From Ureibacillus thermophilus (GTDB lineage: Bacteria; Bacillota; Bacilli; Bacillales_A; Planococcaceae), in contig NZ_CP036528.1 of NCBI RefSeq assembly GCF_004331915.1, positions 820,567 through 884,566 on the forward strand: a stretch of 64,000 nt of DNA, read 5' to 3'. The notes below the pieces were generated by a model that did not search any database, was not told the origin of the DNA, and saw only the letters and a list, made by a program, of their open reading frames with translations. Below are positions 25,932 to 35,578 of the stretch, one piece after another. Position 1 is the first letter of the stretch, and each line of letters starts with the position of its first letter. The translations under genes were made by a program, and so were the position numbers.

Positions 25932-26303
25932 TTATCCCTCCTTTAAGGCTTTTTCTACAATTTTTACAAGTGTATCGATTTGAATTGGCTTTTGAATAAA
26001 GTCATAAGCCCCGTATTTAAGGGCCTCTTTCAATTTGCCGCTTGTACCAACGGAAGAAACCATAATCACTTTAGTATCCGGGTTAATGGCTTTGATTTCT
26101 TTAAGTGCTTCAATGCCATCTATTTCAGGCATCACGATATCCAGAAATACTAAACTTGGTTTATATTTTTTCGTTTGTTCCACAGCAGCCACGCCATTTG
26201 CTGCTTCATAGAATGCTTCAAAATTAAAAGAATCTAGAGCTTCTCTTAACTTTTTTCTTATAAGAAGTGAATCATCGCAAATAAGGACTGTTTTTTTATC
26301 CAT
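25932..26303 (-). CDS. CheY-like single-domain response regulator
   Basis: 123 residues, receiver domain only. Acidic pocket DD at residues ~9-10 (CDDSLLIRKKL), phospho-acceptor Asp in VFLDIVMPEIDG (~54), Thr/Ser at VSSVG and the conserved Lys in IQKPIQ (~103). No output domain. The frame is open to 26381, but AAGGAG fits ATG 26303. It is the first gene of the operon with the CheX-like protein; the partner kinase is not in the window. Confidence 0.9.
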   Translation of the reverse strand: MDKKTVLICDDSLLIRKKLREALDSFNFEAFYEAANGVAAVEQTKKYKPSLVFLDIVMPEIDGIEALKEIKAINPDTKVIMVSSVGTSGKLKEALKYGAYDFIQKPIQIDTLVKIVEKALKEG

Positions 26304-26411
26304 GTCATCAGCTCCTTTTTTTATATATACTACTACATACCTATCGAAAATTTCTATATAGCTATCCAAAAATTTTAACATTTAACAAAATATATAAATT
26401 CAATAAAAAAT

Positions 26412-26437
26412 AAGCCGATTCAAAATTGGAATCGGCT
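26412..26437 (-). terminator. Terminator of PseG-like gene
   Basis: AGCCGATTC/GAATCGGCT stem, U-rich on the minus-strand transcript. Confidence 0.75.
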
Positions 26438-26477
26438 GAGGTGGATAAAATAATATAGTAAGTATGGAAATATAATT

Positions 26478-27524
26478 TTATAAGGAAACAATATTATGCC
26501 GTTCATAGGCAAAATCTAATAACAAGGATTTAAGAACTTCATTATTGTCTTGGATTTCTAATTGAATTTGTTTTCGAACAGCTCTTTCCCGTCTTGCTTC
26601 ATGAAGCAATAATTCCATCACTGCATTTTGAATATTGGATTGCTTCATTTTTCGACCCAAACCTAAGTTGATGAATCCATTGTTTTCGCGAGGGAAGGTA
26701 TTGTTTAACTCCCGTTCATTTTGTGCGCTGACAATGCAAGGAATGCCGACAGCAGCTACTTTATATGGCGTATAGTTAGCATTGCAGATGACGATATCCG
26801 CTTCCGGCAATAATTTTTCCAGCGGTTTGTCATCTTTGAAAATTTTCGTGTTTCGACTGCTTAAGGCCATTAATTGCAAGTCGCTGATGGAATGCGAGTA
26901 TTCTCGATCGAGTGCAATGGTTACTTTTAGTGGGATTTGCAAGTGGGTTAAGTGGCGCAGAGTGCGGTATGTTAAGTTGTTGGGGTCGCCATCTTCATAT
27001 GCAACAACGATATGTGGTGGGTTTGATAATTCGTTGGATACTCTAGATTCGGCAATGGCTTTCAATGTATCGGAAACGGCGAAAGCAAAACTTCCTGCAA
27101 GAATGTTTTGAGATGTGGTTTCCCTTACTTCTTCTATGATGGACATAATATTGCAATCGGCAAGTTCTGCACCTTCACCAAAATCATCGAAATGCACAAG
27201 CGTTTTGCAGAAATGGCGTATCGTTTCAACATAGTCAGTGTACGTATCTTTTCCTTCTTGTATAATTAAATCTGGTTCAAATTCTTTCAAGTGTTTAACT
27301 AGTTCATTTAGATGGTCGTAAATGATTGGCGACAGCTGTGCATCTGTGAAGATTTCCAATGCTTCATCCTTCGGGCTTTTTAGAAATATCGCAACCTCTT
27401 CTTCATCGCTTAATTGCTTTGCAAGAATGCTCGCTCTTTCAAAAGGGTAATAACCTTTCATTGCATTATATTCAACAATAAAGGCGATTTTCTTCTTCTG
27501 GTTTTTACTCAATTCCTTCTGCAT
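26478..27524 (-). CDS. PseG/SpsG-like glycosyltransferase-fold protein
   Basis: 348 residues. Two Rossmann-like halves: the first has AFIVEYNAMKGYYPFERASILAKQL, akin to the G.GH..R...LA..L start of PseG (UDP-sugar hydrolase) proteins; the second has IVVAYEDGDPNNLTYRTLRHL and ADIVICNANYTPYKVAAVGIPCIV, the usual donor-binding helix region. The catalytic residues of PseG are not certain. No neighbouring sugar-synthesis genes are seen. GAAAGGA fits ATG 27524. Confidence 0.6.
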   Translation of the reverse strand: MQKELSKNQKKKIAFIVEYNAMKGYYPFERASILAKQLSDEEEVAIFLKSPKDEALEIFTDAQLSPIIYDHLNELVKHLKEFEPDLIIQEGKDTYTDYVETIRHFCKTLVHFDDFGEGAELADCNIMSIIEEVRETTSQNILAGSFAFAVSDTLKAIAESRVSNELSNPPHIVVAYEDGDPNNLTYRTLRHLTHLQIPLKVTIALDREYSHSISDLQLMALSSRNTKIFKDDKPLEKLLPEADIVICNANYTPYKVAAVGIPCIVSAQNERELNNTFPRENNGFINLGLGRKMKQSNIQNAVMELLLHEARRERAVRKQIQLEIQDNNEVLKSLLLDFAYERHNIVSL

Positions 27525-27838
27525 ACAATCCCATCCTTTCCCAATCATTAATTAAAATATGGTGAAAGATTTGAAAGTATGTGTTAAAAATAAAATTTAT
27601 ATGGCTGGCGTAAATATTTTGCTAGAAGATGCAAGAAAATTTTTGAGGTCGGCAAGAATTTTAAAAAAATTTGAGGGATTTCATAAAAACAGAAGAATCT
27701 GCAGAAGTTTAGAAAAGCTCTTCAATTTTCAGCCTTAAGACTGAACTTTTTCTTTTTCTAATCCGTTTCCTATCGAAAGATTTGTGCATTTGCTACAATA
27801 GACAAATGGAAGAACCTATATGATGGAGGATTTGCAAC

Positions 27839-28393
27839 ATGAAAATTCTGCTTGTAGATGGTACAGTTTTTGGTACAAAGACGGGTGCACTATTAAGACA
27901 GGTGGAACAATATATTAAAGAAATTGATTCCGTTTTGGAATTGGAAATATTATATTTTTCGAAATTAAAACATCAAATTTTAGATGGAAGCCCGCTTAAT
28001 GATGATATGAAAATGATGATACAAAAATTTGAAGAAGCGGATGGCTATATATTTGCTACACCGATTTATCAAGCCTCTATTCCGGGCGTGTTAAAAAATG
28101 CGCTTGATATGCTGCCGCCGAAAGCATTGCGATACAAACCGGCAGCCATTGTGGCAAATGGAGGTACGTTCCAGCACCATTTAGTCGTGGAAAATCAATT
28201 CCGTCCAATTTTGGATTATTTCCGCTGTCTAGTGACGCCAAATTATGTATATACCCATACAACCCATTTTGATGAAAAGGACCAAATCATTGACCAAGAT
28301 ATTCATGAACGTCTGCGGGAATTAGCACGCGTGTTTGTCCAATACTGCAAAATGAGCCAAACGTTGGCGAAAGAACCCATCGATAAACATTAA
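27839..28393 (+). CDS. NADPH-dependent FMN reductase (flavodoxin-like)
   Basis: 184 residues, flavodoxin-like fold of the NADPH-dependent FMN reductase family. The FMN-phosphate loop is DGTVFGTKTGALL at the N-terminus; ATPIYQASIPGVLKNALDMLP (residues ~75-95) is the family signature. Likely reduces flavin or uses it to reduce quinones or azo compounds. Cytosolic. ATGGAGGATTTGCAAC precedes the ATG. Followed by a double-hairpin repeat acting as its probable terminator. Confidence 0.88.
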   Translation: MKILLVDGTVFGTKTGALLRQVEQYIKEIDSVLELEILYFSKLKHQILDGSPLNDDMKMMIQKFEEADGYIFATPIYQASIPGVLKNALDMLPPKALRYKPAAIVANGGTFQHHLVVENQFRPILDYFRCLVTPNYVYTHTTHFDEKDQIIDQDIHERLRELARVFVQYCKMSQTLAKEPIDKH

Positions 28394-28406
28394 GCTTTGG
28401 GTAGAA

Positions 28407-28588
28407 AAGGGGCGTCTGAAAAGTCATTTCAAGACGCCCCCTTTGCGGATGTAGTTCTTTCGCCGCAGAAAAATTGCGACGAGGAGGCACGTTTTGTGAC
28501 CACCGCAGGGAAAGTTTTTAAGAGAATATTACTATAAGAAGTAAGGCTGTTTCCGAAAGTGTTCGACTTTCTGGACAGCCTTTTTTTA
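28407..28588 (+). repeat. ~180-bp double-hairpin repeat, copy D
   Basis: Hairpin 1 at about 28409-28442 (GGGGCGTCT/AGACGCCCC), centre with GCGACGAGGAGGCACG and ACCACCGCAGG, then TTTTTAAGAGAATATTACTA, which is identical in copy C, and hairpin 2 (AGGCTGT/GGACAGCC) at about 28544-28580 with seven T. Lies between the reductase and gerA genes, both on the plus strand. Confidence 0.85.
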
Positions 28589-28727
28589 TTTTTATATGGA
28601 AGTTTCCTTCGCATGGCTAATATATGCTTTTTTTGAACTTATAAGAAGTACGTAATAGTTGGATTATTTTTGGATATTCTATAACTAGAGCTGTTATTAC
28701 TCTAAAGAAGATTGGAGATAAAAGCCA

Positions 28728-30071
28728 ATGTCTTCAAAGGAAATCCTTTCATGGATTATGAACCAATTTAACGATACGGTTGAATTAACATACAAACCAT
28801 TGGAATTGGACAATAAAAAAATAACCGTATTATACATTAAATCTCTAATCGACCAGGAATTGTTTCAGAAATACATTCTGCAACCGTTTTTTGAAATCGA
28901 TTCAGAAGAAAAATTGCAGGTATATTTAATGGCCTTGCCGCAATTTCAAGAAGTGCCTTCAAAAGAAGAAGGGCTATTATATGTCATGGAAGGGAATGTA
29001 CTCGTTGAAATTCAAGAAAACTTGTATGCTATTGACTTCAAGTTGTCAAAAAATAGCGATGTCAATTCCACTTCTGTTGAAACAACCATCCATGGTTCGG
29101 AACTCGCCCTGAGCGATAATTTAATGACTAATATTAACATCATTCGCTCCTTTTATCACGAGCCTTCTTTAACCATTGAATATTTTTTGAAAGGGGAAGT
29201 GAACAAACCGAAAGTAGCCGTTATTTACGATCAGGAAAAAGTGAAAACAACGGCATTAGAAATGATTAAAGAAAAACTTAAGGAAATTGATAAGCAGGTC
29301 ATTACAGAATCCCCTCAATTCAGTAATTTTTTAAACCAAAAGCGTTTTTCCTTATTCCCTCAAATGCTTTTAACAGAGCGGCCTGACCGGATTGTTTATA
29401 ATCTGGCCGGAGGGAAAATTGTGCTGCTCGTCGACGGAAGTCCACAATGTATGATGGCTCCTGTTGTATTTTTTGATTTTATGACAACTATGGAAGATAA
29501 CTATCATACCTTTGTGATTTCTAATTATTTAAAATTGCTGCGGTATCTTGGGATTTTTGTATGTCTTTTGCTTCCAGGTATTTATATTGGAGCTGCCTCC
29601 TTTTCTCCTGAAGTTTTTAGGACGGAATTCATGTTGACCATTGCAGGGAGCCGGATGGGGGTTCCGTTTACATCCTTTGTAGAAGTTCTGTTCATGCTTT
29701 TTTTTATGGAACTTTTGCTTGAGGCGAGTATTCGTCTTCCAAAAGCCATCAGTGCCACAGCAGCAACGGTTGGAGGTTTGATTTTAGGTACAGCTGTGAC
29801 GGAAGCGGCCCTAGCTTCAAGCATTATGGTCATTATCGTATCAGCCGTTGCGATTTCCACCTTCGTTATTCCTGTAAATGAAATGGCTTTTGCCATCCGC
29901 ATTGTCCGGCTGCTTTTGATTGTCGTTGCAAGTATTTTTGGGTTGGCCGGCCTCACCCTTGGATTTTTGTGCCTCGTTATGTATCTCGTGAATCAAACAA
30001 GCTTTGGGGAACCGTTTTTAAGAGTGTATAACTACCGTAAAGAGAACAAGAAGTCGGAGGGAGAGGCTTGA
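28728..30071 (+). CDS. Spore germination protein, GerA (GerAA) family
   Basis: 447 residues, A-subunit of a Ger germinant receptor in the inner spore membrane. A soluble N-terminal part (~1-260) ends with GGKIVLLVDGSPQCMMAPVVFFDF, the family hallmark, and is followed by four to five membrane helices with the conserved PGIYIGAASF and ETSIRLPKA-like LEASIRLPKAISATAATVGGLILG. The usual PxEGFTE-type motif is altered (HGSELALSDNLMTNINIIR). First gene of a three-gene ger operon; the stop overlaps the start of the B gene. GGAGATAAAAGCC precedes the ATG. Confidence 0.92.
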   Translation: MSSKEILSWIMNQFNDTVELTYKPLELDNKKITVLYIKSLIDQELFQKYILQPFFEIDSEEKLQVYLMALPQFQEVPSKEEGLLYVMEGNVLVEIQENLYAIDFKLSKNSDVNSTSVETTIHGSELALSDNLMTNINIIRSFYHEPSLTIEYFLKGEVNKPKVAVIYDQEKVKTTALEMIKEKLKEIDKQVITESPQFSNFLNQKRFSLFPQMLLTERPDRIVYNLAGGKIVLLVDGSPQCMMAPVVFFDFMTTMEDNYHTFVISNYLKLLRYLGIFVCLLLPGIYIGAASFSPEVFRTEFMLTIAGSRMGVPFTSFVEVLFMLFFMELLLEASIRLPKAISATAATVGGLILGTAVTEAALASSIMVIIVSAVAISTFVIPVNEMAFAIRIVRLLLIVVASIFGLAGLTLGFLCLVMYLVNQTSFGEPFLRVYNYRKENKKSEGEA

Positions 30072-31180
30072 GTCGATTTTATTATTATTTAATTTTGATT
30101 AATATGATTGCCAATATTATTTCCGCTGTTCCTACCATTCTTCTCTATTATAGGGAAGATGGGGCTGTTTCCGCTTTAATTGTCGGGGCAATGTTAGGAT
30201 TAGTCATTGTGGTCATTTATACAAAATTTTTCAACGCCTTCCCGGGGATGACTTTTCCCGAATTATTAGTGAAAACAATGCCAAAATGGTTTTATTATCC
30301 ATTGCTTTGTTTTATGGCCATCATGTGGTTTGTAGCAGGGGCGAGTACTTTAATCACTTACACCTTTTTGCTAATACGATATTTAACGCCTGATATTCCC
30401 ATCATGCTTATTGGATTGACATTAATTGCATCGATTATTTTTGGATGCTTTATGAAAACGGATCGAGTGTTATATACAATTGAAATCATTTTTTTAATAA
30501 ATTTCCCTATTATCATTTTTATTATTATTAAAGCCTATACAAGCAAAAGTTTAGATTGGGATTTTATTAAAGCGGCCATGCTGCATGTGGTGGAAATGCC
30601 GAATATGAATGTCATAACTGCCTGCATTTTTTTATCCCTTGGTGTGGTGAATCTCGTCATTTTTAACCGTTTCTTTACGCAAAAACAAAACTTTGGTTTG
30701 AAACAGATAATAGTGGTTGCTTTTAGCTCCATTGCAACGATTTTTACCACTTACTTTATTCCAATGGGGTTTCACGGTTTAAAGTCAATTGATGAGTTGG
30801 TCTACCCATGGGTCGCAACGAGTGACTCCATGAGAATGAAATTCTTTTTAATTGAACGGTTAGTCTACGTCTTTCTGCTTCTTAATTTGTCCATGGCTTT
30901 TTTGAGTATCTTGATTCATTGGCATGTGGCAGTCGAGTTGTTTAAGTTTGTCTTCCGATTAGAGAAAATAAAGTATAAAGACATTCCGATTGGTTATTTG
31001 ATCATTATCCTCTTTTTTACAGCTGCTTCTTTATTTTTGATTGTAACGTTGACAGAGTATCAATTGTTCCAGTATTCGAAATACTTTTTTAATCTAACCG
31101 CTGTAAACTTTGTTACCATGATTTTTTTACTTTTTTACATTGCTAGGAGGATGAAAGGTGCTAAAGACAGTAAAAACTAA
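30068..31180 (+). CDS. Spore germination permease, GerAB/GerKB family
   Basis: 370 residues, about ten membrane helices, APC-like spore germination permease (B subunit), which contributes the germinant-binding site. Conserved parts include FPELLVKTMPKW and VWVATSD-like VYPWVATSDSM. TTG start at 30068 overlaps the TGA of the A gene (TTGA), with GGAGGGAGAG as binding site, so translation is probably coupled. Acts in the spore inner membrane with the A and C subunits. Confidence 0.9.
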   Translation: MSRFYYYLILINMIANIISAVPTILLYYREDGAVSALIVGAMLGLVIVVIYTKFFNAFPGMTFPELLVKTMPKWFYYPLLCFMAIMWFVAGASTLITYTFLLIRYLTPDIPIMLIGLTLIASIIFGCFMKTDRVLYTIEIIFLINFPIIIFIIIKAYTSKSLDWDFIKAAMLHVVEMPNMNVITACIFLSLGVVNLVIFNRFFTQKQNFGLKQIIVVAFSSIATIFTTYFIPMGFHGLKSIDELVYPWVATSDSMRMKFFLIERLVYVFLLLNLSMAFLSILIHWHVAVELFKFVFRLEKIKYKDIPIGYLIIILFFTAASLFLIVTLTEYQLFQYSKYFFNLTAVNFVTMIFLLFYIARRMKGAKDSKN

Positions 31181-32282
31181 ATTTTTCATCCTGGCTTCTA
31201 TTTCCTCTCTAATCCTGCTTTCAGGCTGCGGGGAGTTTAAAGATATTGATAAGATGGTCTTTGTTTCAATGATTGGGATTGATGAATCAGGGAATCCGGA
31301 TAAGCCCTATAAAATCATTTTAAAACTTTATGTGCCGACGAGTTCTTTTAAGCAAAACCCCGCGCCGGAATATACCTATCTGATTAAAGAAGGATTGACC
31401 ATGGATGAAACGATTTCTCTATTGGAATCTCATATTGATAAAGAACTGGATTTTGGACATTCGAAGCTGATTGTAGTTGGCGAGAAAATGCTGCAAAACA
31501 AAAAAAATAAGGTCATTTTGGATTTTCTAATCCGGAGGCCGGATATTCAAATGATTTCTTATTTTGCGGTGGGCAGACCGAATGCAGAAGAAATAGTAAA
31601 ATTTGCCCCTGCAGGAGAAACCGCATTGCAGCCGACCATTTTCAACTATTTTGACAATAGCGGGGCGGAAACTTCATACATTGTCACTTCCTTTGTCTTT
31701 GATTTCAGAAGAAGAATGAAAGAGGACGGAATTAGTCCAATCTTGCCTATTGTTGAAATGGATGAATCAAAAACTCATTTTATTATTAATAAATCGATTG
31801 TATTAGAGGAAGATAAACCGCCTTACGAACTGGATTCCGAAAAAACATTGCTTGTCAAATTGCTTTCCAATGAGGCAAAAAGTATTTTTTATGAGGTGAA
31901 AAGGGAAGATGAGCTTTTTGTTACCAGACTTGATACGATTAAACCCCACTACACGGTAGATATAAAAGATAATCATAAAGTGTCCATCAAGGTGGATATT
32001 AAGCTTGCAGGAATTATTACAGAATCAAAAAATTCTTTGAGGAATAAAGAATTGCCTAGATACAGTAAACTATTGGATGAGGAAATGAAGGAAAAAGTAA
32101 CTTCTATTATTAATGAGCTGAAAAGAGAAGGGTATGATCCCATTGGTTTTGGTTTAAGCTTAAATTCCCATACGCTGCCGAAAAATCGAATGAACGACAA
32201 GGAATGGCTTTCTGCTTTTCAAAACGCCGATGTAGAAGTCAAGGTAGATTCAAGTTTGAAAAGTACCGGAAGTATTCAATAG
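31158..32282 (+). CDS. Ger(x)C family spore germination lipoprotein
   Basis: 374 residues, C subunit of the germinant receptor. Lipoprotein signal: hydrophobic FFILASISSLILL with lipobox LSGC at residues ~20-23, followed by the family start GEFKDIDKMVFVSMIGIDE. GTG start 31158 lies inside the end of the B gene (22-bp overlap) after AGGAGG at 31145-31150. Completes a canonical A-B-C ger operon; the germinant cannot be predicted. Ends with a terminator. Confidence 0.9.
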   Translation: MLKTVKTKFFILASISSLILLSGCGEFKDIDKMVFVSMIGIDESGNPDKPYKIILKLYVPTSSFKQNPAPEYTYLIKEGLTMDETISLLESHIDKELDFGHSKLIVVGEKMLQNKKNKVILDFLIRRPDIQMISYFAVGRPNAEEIVKFAPAGETALQPTIFNYFDNSGAETSYIVTSFVFDFRRRMKEDGISPILPIVEMDESKTHFIINKSIVLEEDKPPYELDSEKTLLVKLLSNEAKSIFYEVKREDELFVTRLDTIKPHYTVDIKDNHKVSIKVDIKLAGIITESKNSLRNKELPRYSKLLDEEMKEKVTSIINELKREGYDPIGFGLSLNSHTLPKNRMNDKEWLSAFQNADVEVKVDSSLKSTGSIQ

Positions 32283-32294
32283 CAAATTCTATGC

Positions 32295-32326
32295 AAAAGG
32301 ATCAACCGAGAGGGATCCTTTTGTTT
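32295..32326 (+). terminator. ger operon terminator
   Basis: AAAAGGATC/GGATCCTTTT stem followed by T-rich sequence. Confidence 0.8.
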
Positions 32327-32330
32327 CTCA

Positions 32331-32360
32331 TTTACATACCATACATGGGTATTGTATAAT
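32331..32360 (+). promoter_or_regulatory. csoR promoter with CsoR-type operator
   Basis: TTTACA at 32331-32336, 18 bp, TATAAT at 32355-32360. Between them ATACCATACATGGGTAT (32336-32352) resembles the CsoR operator (TACCC...GGGTA type). Overlap with the promoter fits copper-relieved repression of the whole csoR-copZ-copA operon. Confidence 0.65.
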
Positions 32361-32378
32361 GAATTTAAGAAATGGAGG

Positions 32379-32684
32379 TTGATAAAGCTGGAAAATTGTT
32401 CCTACCGAAGAAGCCATCATCCAGACCATGTTAAAAGGGACTTAATAACCCGTTTAAATCGGATTGAAGGACAAATTCGGGGCATTAAAGGTATGATTGA
32501 ACGGGATGTTTACTGTGATGATGTCATCACACAAATTGCAGCTACTCAATCGGCGCTGAATAGTGTGGCGAAAATTTTATTGGCAGGCCATATTAAAGGA
32601 TGTGTCGTCAGCCGACTACAAGAAGGCGACCAAGAAATACTTGATGAATTAATCGTAACAATTCAAAAATTAATGAAAAAATAA
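32379..32684 (+). CDS. csoR: Copper-sensing repressor CsoR
   Basis: About 101 residues, DUF156/CsoR family, all-helical DNA-binding protein that releases DNA on Cu(I) binding. The Cys-His-Cys copper site is visible: Cys in RDVYCDDV, His and Cys in AGHIKGCV. RLNRIEGQIRGIKGMI is the family's basic helix. The start is unclear: GGAGG at 32374-32378 touches TTG 32379 and is 9 nt from CTG 32388; an upstream ATG at 32352 lies in the promoter and is unlikely. First gene of the copper operon. Confidence 0.88.
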   Translation: MIKLENCSYRRSHHPDHVKRDLITRLNRIEGQIRGIKGMIERDVYCDDVITQIAATQSALNSVAKILLAGHIKGCVVSRLQEGDQEILDELIVTIQKLMKK

Positions 32685-32699
32685 AGAGGAGGAGTGTTC

Positions 32700-32906
32700 A
32701 TGGAAACTGTAACATTAAACGTAAAAGGAATGTCTTGCAATCATTGCGTAAAAGCAGTGGAAGGCAGCGTCGGCGCATTAGACGGTGTACAAGAGGTAAA
32801 AGTAAATTTAGAAGCGGGCCAAGTGAATGTTACATTTGACCAATCCAAAGTTACTTTAGAACAAATCAAAGAGACAATCGATGACCAAGGCTATGATGTG
32901 GAATAA
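32700..32906 (+). CDS. copZ: Copper chaperone CopZ
   Basis: 68 residues, one HMA domain. The copper-binding GMSCNHC motif (residues ~10-16) is intact; overall ferredoxin-like fold with LDGVQEVKVNLEAGQVNVTFD. Carries Cu(I) to the ATPase CopA encoded next. GAGGAGG is well placed for ATG 32700. Separated from copA by about 100 bp holding a short-repeat array. Confidence 0.93.
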   Translation: METVTLNVKGMSCNHCVKAVEGSVGALDGVQEVKVNLEAGQVNVTFDQSKVTLEQIKETIDDQGYDVE

Positions 32907-32916
32907 TATTCAACGG

Positions 32917-33002
32917 ATTTTGTGAACGTAACGACAATTTTGGTGGCGAAAATGACTGATTTTGTGAACATATCTTCTGATTTTGTGACAATATCGACAG
33001 GG
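32917..33002 (+). repeat. 21-bp-period TTTTGTG repeat array, copy 1
   Basis: Four units of 21 bp each, starting ATTTTGTGAACGTAACG, TTTTGGTGGCGAAAATG, ATTTTGTGAACATATC and ATTTTGTGACAATATCGACAG. They fill the gap between copZ and copA. The same units, in the opposite direction, are found at 53567-53720. No ORF or promoter-like signal seen in the array. Confidence 0.75.
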
Positions 33003-33011
33003 TGAGCCATA

Positions 33012-35432
33012 ATGAATAAAAATTTGAAAGAAACAACCCTTCAAATTACAGGAATGACTTGTGCAGCCTGCGCCAACCGCATTGAAAAAGGGTTAAAGAA
33101 AATGCCTGGTGTGGAAAATGCCAATGTCAATCTAGCATTAGAAAAATCAACGATACAATATGATCCGAACCAAGTTAGCGTTAAAGACTTGGAAAAGAAA
33201 ATTGAAGATTTAGGCTATGGCGTGGTGAAAGAGAAAAAGGAACTCGTCATTACAGGGATGACTTGTGCCGCTTGTGCCAATCGTATTGAAAAAGGACTTA
33301 ACAAAATGCCTGGCGTGACTAATGCGACTGTCAACCTGGCTTTAGAAAATGCAACGGTTGAATTTAACCCTGCTGAAGTGAACGTTTCCGATATCATTCA
33401 ACGGATTGAAAAATTGGGCTACGGCGCCCACCTTGAAGATAATAAGAAGGAAACGGTTGACTTTCGGGAGCAGGAAATGAAAAAGCAATTCATCAAATTT
33501 CTCGCAGCAGCCATTCTTTCAGTGCCATTGTTATGGACAATGGTCGGTCATTTTCCTTTTACTTCTTTTATATATATGCCTGATTTTTTAATGAATCCAT
33601 GGGTGCAAATGGCCTTTGCTACACCTGTGCAATTTATTATTGGATGGCAATTTTACACAAGCGCCTTTAAAGCATTGAAAAACGGCAGCGCAAATATGGA
33701 TGTATTGGTGGCTCTCGGCACATCCGCTGCATATTTTTACAGTTTATATCAAACCATTAAAACCTTTGAATCCACTACTGTGCATCCACAGCTTTATTTT
33801 GAAACGAGCGCAGTGTTAATTACTTTAATTCTTTTAGGGAAATTGTTTGAAGCAAAAGCAAAAGGGCGTTCTTCTGAAGCGATTAAGAAGCTAATGGGCT
33901 TGCAGGCAAAACAAGCGAGAGTGGTCAGAAATGGAGTTGAAAAGGAAATTCCCCTTGAAGAAGTGGTAGTGGGAGATATCATCCTTGTGAAGCCCGGCGA
34001 GAAAATTCCGGTGGACGGCGAAGTAATAGAAGGAAATACGGTTGTTGATGAATCGATGTTAACAGGTGAAAGCATTCCTGTCGATAAAACGGCTGGTTCC
34101 CTAGTGTTCGGCTCCACCATCAATAAAAACGGCTTCATCAAAATGAAAGCTACAAAAGTCGGGAGAGATACGGCTCTTGCGCAAATTATTAAAGTGGTGG
34201 AAGATGCCCAAGGAAAAAAAGCGCCAATCCAGCGTTTAGCAGATAAAATTTCTGGCATTTTTGTGCCCATTGTTGTGGGAATTGCCGTCATTACATTTGT
34301 GATTTGGATTTTCTTCATTGCACCGGGAGAAGTGACGCCAGCCTTAGAAGCAATGATTTCAGTGCTCGTCATTGCCTGTCCATGTGCATTGGGTCTTGCC
34401 ACACCGACATCCATTATGGCAGGTACCGGCAGGGCGGCAGAGTACGGCATTTTATTCAAAGGTGGCGAATATCTTGAACAAACCCACCAGCTTGACACGG
34501 TGGTAGTTGATAAAACAGGAACCGTCACTAAAGGCGAGCCTGCACTAACTGACGTGGTGCTGGCAGCAGGCAAAGATGAACTGACTTTCCTCTCTCTTAT
34601 TGGTTCTGTGGAAAAGCAGTCGGAACATCCGTTGGCCCAAGCGATTGTAAAAGGAATTGAAGCACGGGGAATCGCTTTACAAGAAGTTCAGGAATTTCAA
34701 GCCATTCCGGGACTTGGTGTGCAGGGAATCGTAGCAGGGAAAAAAGTGCTTGTTGGAAATAGAAGATTCATGCAAGCCAATCTTGTGGATATAACGCCGG
34801 TTTTATCCCAAATGGAACAATTTGAGGAAAAAGGGAAAACGGCGATGCTTGCAAGTATTGACGGCGAGTTTGCTGGTTTAGTGGCGGTCAGTGATACGGT
34901 GAAAGAAACATCGAAACAAGCAATCGAGCGGTTGAAGGAAATGGGCATTGAAGTAATCATGCTTACGGGGGACAATGAACGGACTGCCAAAGCAATCGGT
35001 GAAGAAGTCGGTGTTGATTACGTGATTGCGGACGTACTTCCTGAACAAAAGGCGGAAGAAATTAAGAAATTACAGAATACAGGGAAAAAGGTGGCCATGG
35101 TTGGTGATGGAATCAACGATGCTCCTGCTTTAGCCGTTGCGGATATTGGCATGGCGATTGGCACTGGTACGGATGTAGCCATCGAATCAGCGGATATCAC
35201 GCTCATCCGCGGCGATTTAAACAGCATTGCCGATGCGATTTTAATGAGCCGCAAAACAATAAGGAACATTAAGCAAAATCTGTTCTGGGCTTTTGCCTAT
35301 AATGCGCTCGGCATTCCTATTGCAGCAGCAGGCTTCCTTGCTCCATGGGTGGCCGGAGCAGCAATGGCCTTCAGCTCCGTGTCCGTTGTCTTGAATGCAC
35401 TGCGTCTTCAAAAAGTAAAATTAAATCATTAA
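33012..35432 (+). CDS. copA: Copper-exporting P1B-type ATPase CopA
   Basis: 806 residues. Two N-terminal HMA domains with GMTCAACA (near residues 14 and 82), then eight membrane helices with the Cu-translocating CPC motif (IACPCALG, ~455), phosphorylation site DKTGTVTKG (~498), HP motif SEHPLA (~540) and the hinge GDGINDAP. Exports Cu(I) from the cytoplasm using ATP. It follows csoR and copZ; the ribosome site is weak (GGGTGAG). A terminator follows at 35440-35478. Confidence 0.95.
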   Translation: MNKNLKETTLQITGMTCAACANRIEKGLKKMPGVENANVNLALEKSTIQYDPNQVSVKDLEKKIEDLGYGVVKEKKELVITGMTCAACANRIEKGLNKMPGVTNATVNLALENATVEFNPAEVNVSDIIQRIEKLGYGAHLEDNKKETVDFREQEMKKQFIKFLAAAILSVPLLWTMVGHFPFTSFIYMPDFLMNPWVQMAFATPVQFIIGWQFYTSAFKALKNGSANMDVLVALGTSAAYFYSLYQTIKTFESTTVHPQLYFETSAVLITLILLGKLFEAKAKGRSSEAIKKLMGLQAKQARVVRNGVEKEIPLEEVVVGDIILVKPGEKIPVDGEVIEGNTVVDESMLTGESIPVDKTAGSLVFGSTINKNGFIKMKATKVGRDTALAQIIKVVEDAQGKKAPIQRLADKISGIFVPIVVGIAVITFVIWIFFIAPGEVTPALEAMISVLVIACPCALGLATPTSIMAGTGRAAEYGILFKGGEYLEQTHQLDTVVVDKTGTVTKGEPALTDVVLAAGKDELTFLSLIGSVEKQSEHPLAQAIVKGIEARGIALQEVQEFQAIPGLGVQGIVAGKKVLVGNRRFMQANLVDITPVLSQMEQFEEKGKTAMLASIDGEFAGLVAVSDTVKETSKQAIERLKEMGIEVIMLTGDNERTAKAIGEEVGVDYVIADVLPEQKAEEIKKLQNTGKKVAMVGDGINDAPALAVADIGMAIGTGTDVAIESADITLIRGDLNSIADAILMSRKTIRNIKQNLFWAFAYNALGIPIAAAGFLAPWVAGAAMAFSSVSVVLNALRLQKVKLNH

Positions 35433-35439
35433 TTATAGA

Positions 35440-35478
35440 AAAAATCACGATCAGATTTGGTCGTGATTTTTATTTTTC
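35440..35478 (+). terminator. copA terminator
   Basis: AAAAATCACGA/TCGTGATTTTT stem followed by T. Confidence 0.8.
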
Positions 35479-35578
35479 CGTTTTGGTTGACCGCGTTGCA
35501 ACTTTCTATTTCCCACGCATAAATCCCTATGAAATGCAAATGCTGTAAACAGAGCAAACATCAACAGGAGGAATTCCA

